A stretch of 64,000 nucleotides of DNA from Polytrichum commune. Taxonomy: Eukaryota > Streptophyta > Polytrichopsida > Polytrichales > Polytrichaceae. How positions within the stretch are numbered: the stretch's first letter is position 1; each line of letters starts with the position of its first letter. A program made the position numbers and the translations under genes. The notes below the pieces were generated by a model that saw only the letters and a program-made list of their open reading frames with translations, ran no database searches and was not told the origin of the DNA. This document shows, one piece after another, positions 55,540 through 64,000 of this stretch. Location of the stretch: positions 30,504,001-30,568,000 of the forward strand of contig OX485806.1 of the NCBI GenBank assembly GCA_950295325.1. The letters are read 5' to 3'.

Positions 55540-56180
55540 GGTATACGAACGCGCGTACGTATATCTCCATGTAACAACATTATCAGTGCAAGCACGCGCA
55601 TACATATGTCTTTATTTGTTCATAGTCGGCGGAAAGGTCCAGACAACAAAAACATGACAGTTTTATGGGCGCGCACCCATAAATCTCTTCGTAGTCAAAG
55701 AGGTCAATATCATGCGCAAATGTTTTCGCAAACTATACAACATAGGTATACGGACGTGCGTCCGCAAACATCCGAATGTCAAAAGTCAGTGTTGTGCAAG
55801 ACACACAGAGGTTTAGGAAACCAAGATGTCCAGGTGCCAGGTTCATACTGTGTATTATGAATGTCAAAATATTATACTATGACACATAGGGTGATGTAAG
55901 CTTAGGGTTTAGGGATCTTATACCTCCATTGACCGTACAGTCTCAATGTAATATTCTACATGGCACATAGTGAAAAGTATGGAACCAAAGGTTTGCAGGT
56001 TTACGGACGCGCGTCCGTAAACCTCTTTGTACCTCATTACTAGCACAAATAGGTTTAGGTTACTGGACGTGAGTCAGAAAATTTTCATGACAATACAGTC
56101 TCGTTGGTATACTATACATGGCAAGTGGTCATGATGTCAGCTCAGGTGCAATACCGAACAATGGAACAAAAAGGTGCAAA
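55540..56180. repeat. Decayed palindromes of family II next to DUF7869 unit 1
   Basis: Imperfect copies near 55,541 (ACGAACGCGCGTACGT), 55,667 (TATGGGCGCGCACCCATA), 55,745 (TACGGACGTGCGTCCGCA) and a perfect-arm copy at 55,999. Spacing is irregular. They form a decaying edge between the gene and the regular array. Confidence 0.7.
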
Positions 56181-56181
56181 A

Positions 56182-56587
56182 GTTTACGGACGCGCGTCCG
56201 TAAACCTCAATGTAGATGAAATAGGTCAAGTATAATTCTCACTGCAATAGATATCCAATCAAGCAAGAGGTTAAAGGTTTACGGACGCGCGTCCGTAAAC
56301 CTCAATGTACATGAAATAGCTGAAGTATAATCCTCACAACAATAGATATCCAATCAAGCAAGAGGTTTAAGGTTTACGGACGCGCGTCCGTAAACCTCAA
56401 TGTAAATGAAATAACTCAAGTATAATTCTCACAGAAATACATATCCAATCAAGCAAAAGGTTTAAGGTTTACGGACGCGCGTCCGTAAACCTCAATGTAC
56501 ATGAAATAGCTCAAGTGCAATTCTCACAGAAATAGATATCCAACCAAGCAAGAGGTTTAAGGTTTACGGACGCACGTCCGTAAACCT
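56182..56587. repeat. Palindrome array, family II, 95-bp period, 5 units
   Basis: 26-bp palindromes with arms GGTTTACGGACGC and GCGTCCGTAAACC, the 24-bp core starting at 56,182, 56,277, 56,372, 56,467 and 56,562, all exactly 95 bp apart. The spacer (CTCAATGTACATGAAATAGC, CAAGTATAATTCTCAC, ATCCAATCAAGCAAGAGG) is well conserved. The array lies ~0.8 kb upstream of the start of DUF7869 unit 1. Confidence 0.97.
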
Positions 56588-56589
56588 CC

Positions 56590-59500
56590 GTGATTTGCGG
56601 CGCCATAATAGGACCATTTCACCAGGAATGATACTTGCCATAAACAAAAATCAATCACTATAAGGATCCAGACAGTGCAATCCACATAAAAAATTGGCTC
56701 CACTAATGGGTTTATGGCTTGGAATTTAGTGTTTAGGGTATAAAAGGTCCATTGCAATAGGATCTGTACCTGCACGAAATAAACATCCAGAACACTACAA
56801 GGGTCCAAGCAGCGCAACCCACATCTGAGATGCAAAAAGAGTCCCTTGGTGGAGGGGTGTCCCCTTAAGTACTAATCGTTTCCCTTGGATCCGTTTTCCA
56901 ACATAGGATACTAGCCACCATCTACGTCCTATAAATAAAAACCTAACATTACTACATTCCGTGTGCCAGCCTTACAATGGAATGTGTATTCATAGTGGAT
57001 AACATGCATAGACGATGAGTCCACATAATGACAAAGCAAAAGGCATCTACGTATTTATGGTGGACAACAAAGAAAATAGGCTAATAATATATGAGCATTG
57101 AACATTGTTGAGGGGTGGTTTATAATATTGAAGTACCTAATATTGAGAGGTCATTGTAGAACTAGGAGACAGAAAATTATAGTGTCGTGTGAAACATCAA
57201 CCACAACAACAACAATAGTACATGGAGTATAAAAATACGTGTCATTCAAAATTAAACTAGCATCTATTTTATTGTTTTGCATACGATGTAATGATATTCA
57301 CTCCAATATCATGTTATCTCCTCTCATCTAGCATTTAAACTAGTAATTACATTTGCCACCACCCTACCATCCAACCCGTTTAATTTACCCACTTTTACAC
57401 ACCTATACATAATTATATTAATACGTACACAAACTTTGAGCGCCTAGATGCCATGAAAATAGCACATCTATTGTCATAGGCACTATGGGTTGCTTTAAAA
57501 TCAATATTCTCAATTTCCTCTCTTAACCTTAGGGCCCCCTTCAATACATCAACATTTATTTCAAAAATAATAATACTAGCATTCTTAATGTACTATACGT
57601 GAGACAAAAAACAATTTTTAGTACCCCATGTACATTATCTACAATATTGACTCAAACAATAGCAGTTGTTGTTCTAAGTAACATTATGAGCCCAACAAAG
57701 CATAATGGAGAGAAGGGGAGGGTAGGGTATCCAAATATTATAAAGGCAAGCAATTTAAGTTGGTGACAGAAGGGGGATACTCTCATTAGTTCATACGTGG
57801 TACCCTAAATCCTAAACCCTAAACCCTAAATCCTAAACCCTAAACACTATACCCTATACCCTATAACCGCCCACCCCTGAACAAACACGACGACATACGG
57901 TACGCATGGTTAACTGAATAACTCCCAATACATGTGTAGCCTTAAGTGGAAGTAATTCAAAACTATATGACTACCTTTAAATTTTGTAAAATAAAACCAT
58001 AAACATTTCAAATGTGAAGCAAATTTAGGGGTAACCTTACCTTTCATTTTTTAAAATCTTTCTTTGGCTTTAAACCATTTGCTTTAAACATATACTTTTG
58101 ATGAAAGGTTTTGAAGATCGTATATTGGTATTCTATAATCGAGTCCTAAACACAACTCACCACCGAAAGAAAACTCCAAATATAAACAAGTTTGCTACTA
58201 CTTATAAGCGATAATACAAGCTGAGGCCTATGTGTGGAAGGATTGGATGGATCCGAAAGGTTGTTTAATGTACAAGAGGGATGTACATTCAACACATACC
58301 CATGCATTTTGTTTTAATACAAGCTTAGACCTATGTGTGGAGGGATTGAATTAATCCGTAATGTTGTTTAAGGTATTACAAGCATATGAATTCTCCCCAT
58401 ATCTCGATGTTTCGGTTTTGTTAATTGCGTTTCACAACTTATTGCGATAATTGAGGGATTCACAAGTATTTCTTGGCAAAGTTTCATGAGAATTTGTGGC
58501 CAATTGGTATATTGCCCCAATTGCATTTGAATCCCACCTTTGAGAAGAAAAAGAATTCTTATACTGAAGTTAATCAACAAGACATCCTTTTATTGAATAT
58601 TATTACTATTCTCGAAATATAGAGTCCCCTCCATAGCTCGGGGGGTGCACTGTACTAAACATGTACGAGTTATACGTGAGTGCACAGGAGGGGTATTGAT
58701 TTGGACCTTGCCGTATTGCATATACATATGGTATACATGTTATAATTTATAGTTACGTACATATATGGAAGGCCTTTAAAAAGTATACAATAATTGTACT
58801 TGTATGGTATTGTTACTATACTATATATCATAAGTGTTCATATTGGATAAGTTTTCATAAGGTTTGGTTTGTTGGGAGAGTTTATAGGATGCGGAGGAAG
58901 TTTGGTAATCGTTGGGTGGAGTATAGGGATCCATTTGACTTGATGGACCGTCCATCAAACGTGGAGATTGGTTTATGTTGGTATCAAAAGGGGCTAACAA
59001 CAAGTGGACATATGATCTTATTGATCATTCCATGGTAGACTTAGAGACAATAATTGCATTTGTATACTTATGTTAATGACTCTCGGGGGGGGGGGGGGCA
59101 GTCATTGGTTGGAGTAGCAATATACGTGCAAACAAATGATAGGGTATTTTAAAAACATGGGGGCAAAAAATTATAAATGGACTTAAGAGTAATATAGGGT
59201 ATCAAAAATGGCACTGGACATCTTTAAAGTAGTATAGGGTATGGAATAATAGGTAATTTGGAATTATAAGTAATGCAAGCCATTTTTCTATTAACCCAAA
59301 GTAGAAATTTATATAATGATAGCATGTGAAAAAAATAAGAGAATTGAAAGTAATACCCCCCTATATCCTTATTTTTTTAACACACTGCCCCCCCGAGTAA
59401 TGACTAATATATATGAATGGATGTTTTTTTGTGTATACATATTGTCGCTTGTATATTTATTGTTGCAATTGTATGTGTATTACTTCATTTCACAAAAAAT

Positions 59501-60060
59501 CACTTGTATATATTAGGGGGTTTTTAGAGTATGCAGTGAACGCACGTGATTCTAGGTTTTAATGAAAGGTGCTCCCCCACTCTCCATAGAGGCCACACTA
59601 GAAATTGTAGTTAGTTTCTCTCATTGTTTGGAGTTCCAAAATGATATTATTATTATTATTGATGTCATTTAATTGTTGACAATGACATAATAATTTACTC
59701 AACCTCACACCCTAATATAATTTCCTAAAATAATGAATACTTTCTAGAGCTCGTATGAATATTTCACTCATTATCAAAAGTGAAGAGAAGAGGCAACGAG
59801 ATGGCTCATTTTATATTTAGAGTGACATTTAGTGTGACTTTTAACTTGCCTTAGCATAAACATAAGATGTTATTATGACATAATATGATAATAAAATCAC
59901 CAAACTAAGTATAAATTAAACCCCTATTTCAATACCAAATATAGACCAGTAGGGTGATGCCACGTAAGGGTATAGGCCGGCGATTGGGCGCGACGTTTGG
60001 GGTAGGGACACGTGGAGGCACGCCATTGTTTTAGGGTTCCAAGTACTCCAGCACCCTTTC
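56590..60060. other. AT-rich intergenic DNA, no gene recognised
   Basis: Contains telomere-like CCCTAAA/CCTATAC tracts at ~57,806-57,870, a run of ~15 G at 59,084-59,098, and short low-complexity tracts. ORFs are short and lack domains. One direct phrase repeat (TGTGTGGA-GGATTG) lies at ~58,232 and ~58,336. Confidence 0.5.
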
Positions 60061-60500
60061 GCCCTCGCTCTTCGTGCTTTTCCTTCCTTCTCTATCATCT
60101 CTTCCTTCCTTTCCTTCTACTGTTGCTCTTGCTTCTCTTGCTTTAGGGTTATAGGGTTTCAAAGTACACCAGCTCCCGTTTGCCCTCCTCTTCGTGTTTT
60201 TGCTTCCTTCTCTTGCAGCTCTTGTTTCTCTTGTTTCTCTTGCTCATTTGCTCATCTTCTCTTGCTCATCTGCTCTTGCTCATCTTCTCTTGCTCATCTT
60301 CTCTTGCTCATCTACTCTTCTTCTCTTGCTCATCTTCTCATCTTCTCTTGCTCATCTGCTCATCTTCTTTTGCTTCTTTTGCTTCTCTTCACTTTCTTCT
60401 CTTATTTCTCTTGCTTCTTACCCTTATCTTCACTTTCTTCTCTCTCTTCTCTTGCTTCCCTTGCTGGTCTTGCTTCTCTTTCCTCACAATGCAAAACTCA
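60060..60500. repeat. Pyrimidine-rich tract with CTTCTCTTGCTCATC repeats
   Basis: The first part (60,060-60,190) holds a duplicated phrase: AGGGTTCCAAGTACTCCAGCACCC at ~60,034 and AGGGTTTCAAAGTACACCAGCTCCC at ~60,157. 60,200-60,480 is a degenerate 15-bp repeat. It could be the 5' leader of the plus-strand gene suggested by the exon at 60,925; the Leu/Ser-rich ORFs in it are compositional. Confidence 0.6.
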
Positions 60501-60924
60501 TTCTTATTGGTCAATTGCTGACGCGCGTCAGAGCTAGAGTAAGTTCTCCTTGTTTGCTGCTCATTTGCTTATTAGCTCATTAGCTCATTAGTAAGTTTTG
60601 CTTGCTGCTTGCTTGCTTGCTGCTCATTAGATCATTAGGATGCTCATTGTTGCTTGCTACTGCTCATTAGGTTGTTTTCAGTTGTTGATCTCAGTTGTTG
60701 CAAGGGTAATTAGTGTTTCAGATGTTGCTCATTAGGGTTTCAGTTGTAGCTTCACCATGTAGTTCATTATATTTTTTGCATACAAATCAATAGTTTCCTT
60801 TCACTTGTGTTGCATGAATCTGATTTATGAGCAACTTTTTTTGAGTAGTTCTCAATGTTGAATCATGCATGTGCACATTGAATTACTAGAGGTTTCTGAC
60901 CTCAATTTTATTGTTCATTTGCAG

Positions 60925-60983
60925 TTGGTATTAGCTGCAGCAGGAGCAGCTAGTTGTGGTTTAGGAGCAAACACTCTAGAAAG
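60925..60983 (+). other. Candidate small internal exon of a plus-strand gene
   Basis: A 59-base segment lies between a strong acceptor (TTATTGTTCATTTGCAG) and a consensus donor (AAG|GTAAGT). One frame is open: LVLAAAGAASCGLGANTLE. DUF7869 unit 2 ends 40 bases inside the following intron. It is too short to name. Confidence 0.3.
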
Positions 60984-61022
60984 GTAAGTTTTTTAGAACA
61001 TTGCAATTGCATTTTGTATGAT

Positions 61023-61419
61023 TAACACTATATTCGTTAATCGGAGACTTTGGAAAGTCTCAAAATAAAATACGCCCATAGTTTGGGATGCCAATATTGT
61101 GAACATATGGAACTTTGGGAACATGACGGTTTACAAATTCGCCCGTGAAGAATATTCACATTACTAAAAATAGTAAGTCTTCATATCATAACATAAACAT
61201 GAACTACACGTGGAAAAAACAATCCAATCCCAAAATCAAATAGTATTATGTCATTATAAAGTTTAAGGTGTGCATCCCATATATAAGGGTCTTATGGGAT
61301 TGTATGGCACATCCCAAACGTATTTATAAATTTGAATATTATAAATTTATTATATAATAATTGCAATAATACCAAGTCTATAAAGTCCCCCTACGTTGAG
61401 CCATTAAATCCAACTTATG
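61023..61419 (-). other. 3' flank of DUF7869 unit 2
   Basis: Begins at the same TAACACTATATT boundary as the flank of unit 1, with the same GAGACTTTGGAAAGTCTC near-palindrome. It is ~260 bases shorter than the flank of unit 1. Confidence 0.6.
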
Positions 61420-64000
61420 TTATGTTTCCCCGTCTCCATATTCCGCTTCATATCCATTCGCGGCTTCATTTTCCACAGCTGCAATACGTGCCAGGTTGTC
61501 TTTGGCAAAATCTATATGTTTTTGGGGGATGGTCATTGTTTCCGATTTAGAGCCCTTACGCGGTTTCCAAGCACAAAGTATGGTATCCGTGTTTATCCAA
61601 ACCGGTCCATATGCTGAGTCCACTGTCCACTTGAAATTCTTTTTGGTGTCCCAACCTAAATAGGTCTGGAGAACGTTCTGGTCTTTGGTGCTAGGACGGC
61701 AATATTCCACTTCAATTTGATGAAAGTTGGGGCTAGTTCGGATAAAATTGGGTGAAGACAATGCTTTCACCAACCAAATTGGCTTGGGGTGCTCCTCATC
61801 TCCTGCTCGTACGAGGACCATATACCCTTCATGGCAATCAACACCCACACGAAACGACGGTGCCGGCCGATTGCGCGCAGGACCAACGTAATGCTCGTCC
61901 ATTTCGAACTCTTCACGGACCTCTCCATTGTCAAAGAACATGGTGTCGGACTCCACAACCGTCAAACGACTTTGTGGCCAAAATCCTTGTGTCAAAGTTA
62001 TACGTGTGTCGCCACCAAGTGTCATCAAGGCCGAGCGAATGCGATCCCAATACGCGATCAACGGTTCATAAGTATTCCTAACACGTTTGGTGATGTCTTC
62101 CTCACACAACTCTTTCCAATATTCAATGAATCCGGATATGCCTTTGATGATTTCCGGCCCATTCTTCATGGGATCGGGTTTACAAGGCTTTGGATCCCCA
62201 TCCGGGAGCAAACATTTTCCATCCTTGTTCTGACGCCACACGAGTATCCCATCCTCCGGACACCAATTAGGAGATGTGCACAAAAGCTTAAACTGCATAG
62301 TAGGGACACCATCATCCCTCATATAGAAGCGGAATTGTTGTGCTTTCGTGTGTCCCACCAAACGGTCATCTCCCTTCAGCATGTATGGCTTGATGAAGGC
62401 TTTGAAATTTGGTACTTCCTCAATCATGTGCGGGATTACGGGCACATTGTCCAAATCCATGTATGATTTCATAAGAAGCGGTATGGTGGGAAAATCCTCT
62501 TCATGCAACTTCATGCTCCAACGTCCAAATGACGCATCAATGTCATCGTGTGTGTGCCCCACCATCAAGAAAGACACAAACACCTCTTTGAATATGCCTT
62601 TTGCCACAAGCAATGACCAAAAACAAAACACATATCGACATTTGTTGTCTTTAGCACAATTATCAAGTTGAACATGGAGAGTTGGAGGCAATGGTTTTGT
62701 ACAAATGGGTTCTCCACGTGGTTCCGGCAATGCCGACATACAAACCTCCTTCCCCTGAAGCACTGCCTCGTAAAGGGGTGTCGTTCCACAACCATCAAAA
62801 AGCGCACGGGAAAAGTGAATCGGCGGCTTCTCAAGATCGCGCAAGAGTTTTGCAAATGAACCAACCGTGTGGTTGGCATCACCAGGGTAAAAATCCAAAC
62901 CATAATGGGCATATTTAACGTCTCCATGGCCGTGGGCGATCATACCTGAGGAAAAAAAACGATGGATGAACAACAAAAATATGGTATAACCACTAAACAG
63001 ACGGATGAAGTTTGACATATGGCAAACAAACCCAAAAACATTGGAAATCCTTTCAAACACATTTGTGATTCCATACGAACCTGTGACAGCTACGGGCAAC
63101 TTGAAGAGACCATCCGTGGCTTTAATTTTGCGTGCATAACAAGGGCATGCGGTTTTGGCATGGTCCATTTTATCATGGATGACAGTTAGGACCTCCGCAG
63201 GCCTCATTATGGATAGTGCACGATTCTTGTAGTAATCTTGACGGTGTGCCTCCTGGTTGTTGACATGCTCAATGTATTTTCTTTGGTGTCTTGTATGGGA
63301 CTCGGTGCCTATAGGATGGGCGTCTCGAAGACCTTTGTACTTTTCACACGTCGTACACCTGGCAAACTTGTCCCCGGGTCTCTTCAAAATGTACTCCGCA
63401 AACTGTTGGTTTTTAATTACACTCAACTTGGACAAAGAAATGGGCCCACACCCAGCTTTGCGACCCACTTCGTTTATGTCCGTTAAGATGTTCTTCCATT
63501 TTGTGCCCGTGGGCAACACCATTTGGACAACTTTCTCCCCGGAGGACAATGTCCTCGTCTTGTGGGGCATTGCATCGGCCAACGGGACTATGATGGTGGA
63601 GAGTGTCGCGGAGGCTTGGAGTGTAGCCTCTCTAGGTTTCTTGGTGCCCGAGTTGCCATGAAATCGAGAATGGCGTCCCAACAAAGAATACTTCCTAAAC
63701 CTATAAAAATCAGCCTTGGAGACTGCATGGATGGAATACCATGCTGTGCAACACACTTCCACATTCTCAAGGGTAACCACCTTATTGCCATGGCTGTCAA
63801 CGTGCAAATTTCTGTGGACCTCGAGTTTTTTTGCCGACCTCATACGAAAATCCGCAAGCCACATCTCTTGCCGAAGGGACCTAATTTTTTCACGCGGAAA
63901 GAATTGACAACATTTCTTCGCACAACAGTCCTTTGTGGATACTTGACGGATAGAGTCCTCTCCAAGTATGGAATCCCGTCTACGTTCTTTTTGTATGCCA
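61420..64000 (-). CDS. DUF7869-type protein, unit 2 (partial, 5' end beyond window)
   Basis: Exon 2 is 62,945-61,420 (acceptor TCCTCAG). Exon 1 ends at 63,081 (donor CACAG|GTTCGT) and is open to the window edge (QKERRRDSILGEDSIRQVSTKDCC...). The protein is closely similar to unit 1 throughout, including LHVQLDNCAKDNKCRYVFCF and MVGHTHDDIDASFGRW. Intron position and phase are the same. The 135-base intron has no stop and is a multiple of three, so an unspliced message would still read through. It lies ~9 kb from unit 1 in the same orientation. Tandem gene copy or second transposon insertion. Confidence 0.8.
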   Translation of the reverse strand, partial: GIQKERRRDSILGEDSIRQVSTKDCCAKKCCQFFPREKIRSLRQEMWLADFRMRSAKKLEVHRNLHVDSHGNKVVTLENVEVCCTAWYSIHAVSKADFYRFRKYSLLGRHSRFHGNSGTKKPREATLQASATLSTIIVPLADAMPHKTRTLSSGEKVVQMVLPTGTKWKNILTDINEVGRKAGCGPISLSKLSVIKNQQFAEYILKRPGDKFARCTTCEKYKGLRDAHPIGTESHTRHQRKYIEHVNNQEAHRQDYYKNRALSIMRPAEVLTVIHDKMDHAKTACPCYARKIKATDGLFKLPVAVTGSYGITNVFERISNVFGFVCHMSNFIRLFSGYTIFLLFIHRFFSSGMIAHGHGDVKYAHYGLDFYPGDANHTVGSFAKLLRDLEKPPIHFSRALFDGCGTTPLYEAVLQGKEVCMSALPEPRGEPICTKPLPPTLHVQLDNCAKDNKCRYVFCFWSLLVAKGIFKEVFVSFLMVGHTHDDIDASFGRWSMKLHEEDFPTIPLLMKSYMDLDNVPVIPHMIEEVPNFKAFIKPYMLKGDDRLVGHTKAQQFRFYMRDDGVPTMQFKLLCTSPNWCPEDGILVWRQNKDGKCLLPDGDPKPCKPDPMKNGPEIIKGISGFIEYWKELCEEDITKRVRNTYEPLIAYWDRIRSALMTLGGDTRITLTQGFWPQSRLTVVESDTMFFDNGEVREEFEMDEHYVGPARNRPAPSFRVGVDCHEGYMVLVRAGDEEHPKPIWLVKALSSPNFIRTSPNFHQIEVEYCRPSTKDQNVLQTYLGWDTKKNFKWTVDSAYGPVWINTDTILCAWKPRKGSKSETMTIPQKHIDFAKDNLARIAAVENEAANGYEAEYGDGET

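Noticed and set aside
50143-56587. CRISPR array or phage attachment sites
   Set aside because: Spacers are repeated rather than unique, repeats are perfect palindromes in a plant-like genome, and no cas gene is present.
60180-60583. Leu/Ser/Phe-rich 90-129-aa ORFs that look like membrane proteins
   Set aside because: Present in all three frames of a CTTCTCTTGCTCATC repeat, hence compositional.
51646-64000. DUF7869 units as part of a Ty3 or other retroelement
   Set aside because: No reverse transcriptase, integrase or LTR nearby. The genes contain a spliceable intron at the same position.

Overview
The window reads as nuclear DNA of a streptophyte plant. Genes are split by GT-AG introns, TTTAGGG-type telomere-like repeats lie inside the sequence, and a chromodomain-less Ty3/gypsy element is present. 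A flowering plant is not required. The ParB-like plus DNA-methyltransferase-like genes, and the palindrome-rich repeats, make me lean to a seed-free plant or charophyte relative, but that is a guess. No rRNA, tRNA or CRISPR was found.

Layout. 1-13,772 (minus strand): one large gene whose pieces chain with matching splice phases. It encodes a basic N-terminus, a ParB-like DGNHR domain and a DNA-methyltransferase-like domain that runs off the left edge. Two of its introns are filled by a satellite with ~224/257-bp monomers (2.3 kb and 7.7 kb), including an 808-bp higher-order repeat present three times. 14.3-19.0 kb (plus): a decayed MULE-like DNA transposon carrying a solo LTR. Further copies of the same ~973-bp solo LTR lie at 19.3-20.2 kb and 32.5-33.5 kb, each with a perfect 5-bp target duplication. 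20.2-20.7 kb: a small acidic ORF. 21.6-24.5 kb: two consecutive coiled-coil ORFs of unknown kind. 24.5-27.2 kb: no gene seen.

27.7-35.9 kb (minus): an FCP1-like (NLI-interacting, HAD) phosphatase-like gene, and upstream of it a second, diverged ParB-like plus methyltransferase-like gene with several breaks, one of them a solo LTR in an exon. Introns and flanks of this locus hold tandem arrays of a 22-bp perfect palindrome with a variable central dinucleotide. 36.5-40.4 kb: repeats, a foldback element and telomere-like tracts. 40,452-50,142: a whole-looking, very young Ty3/gypsy element on the minus strand. It was inserted inside one of the palindromes and split a 79-bp-period palindrome array that resumes at 50.1-51.3 kb.

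51.4-56.6 kb and 61.0-64.0 kb: two closely related minus-strand two-exon genes encoding DUF7869-type proteins, probably transposase-derived. They share a sharp 3' boundary, and the first has an unrelated-sequence palindrome array (95-bp period) just upstream. A plus-strand first-exon fragment of a third relative sits at 51.4 kb, directly downstream of the 79-bp palindrome array. The recurring pairing of palindrome arrays with the 5' side of DUF7869 genes is the most interesting pattern here.

Limits: exon joins come from reading splice consensus and phase by eye. Family names rest on motif recognition. No alignments or searches were run.
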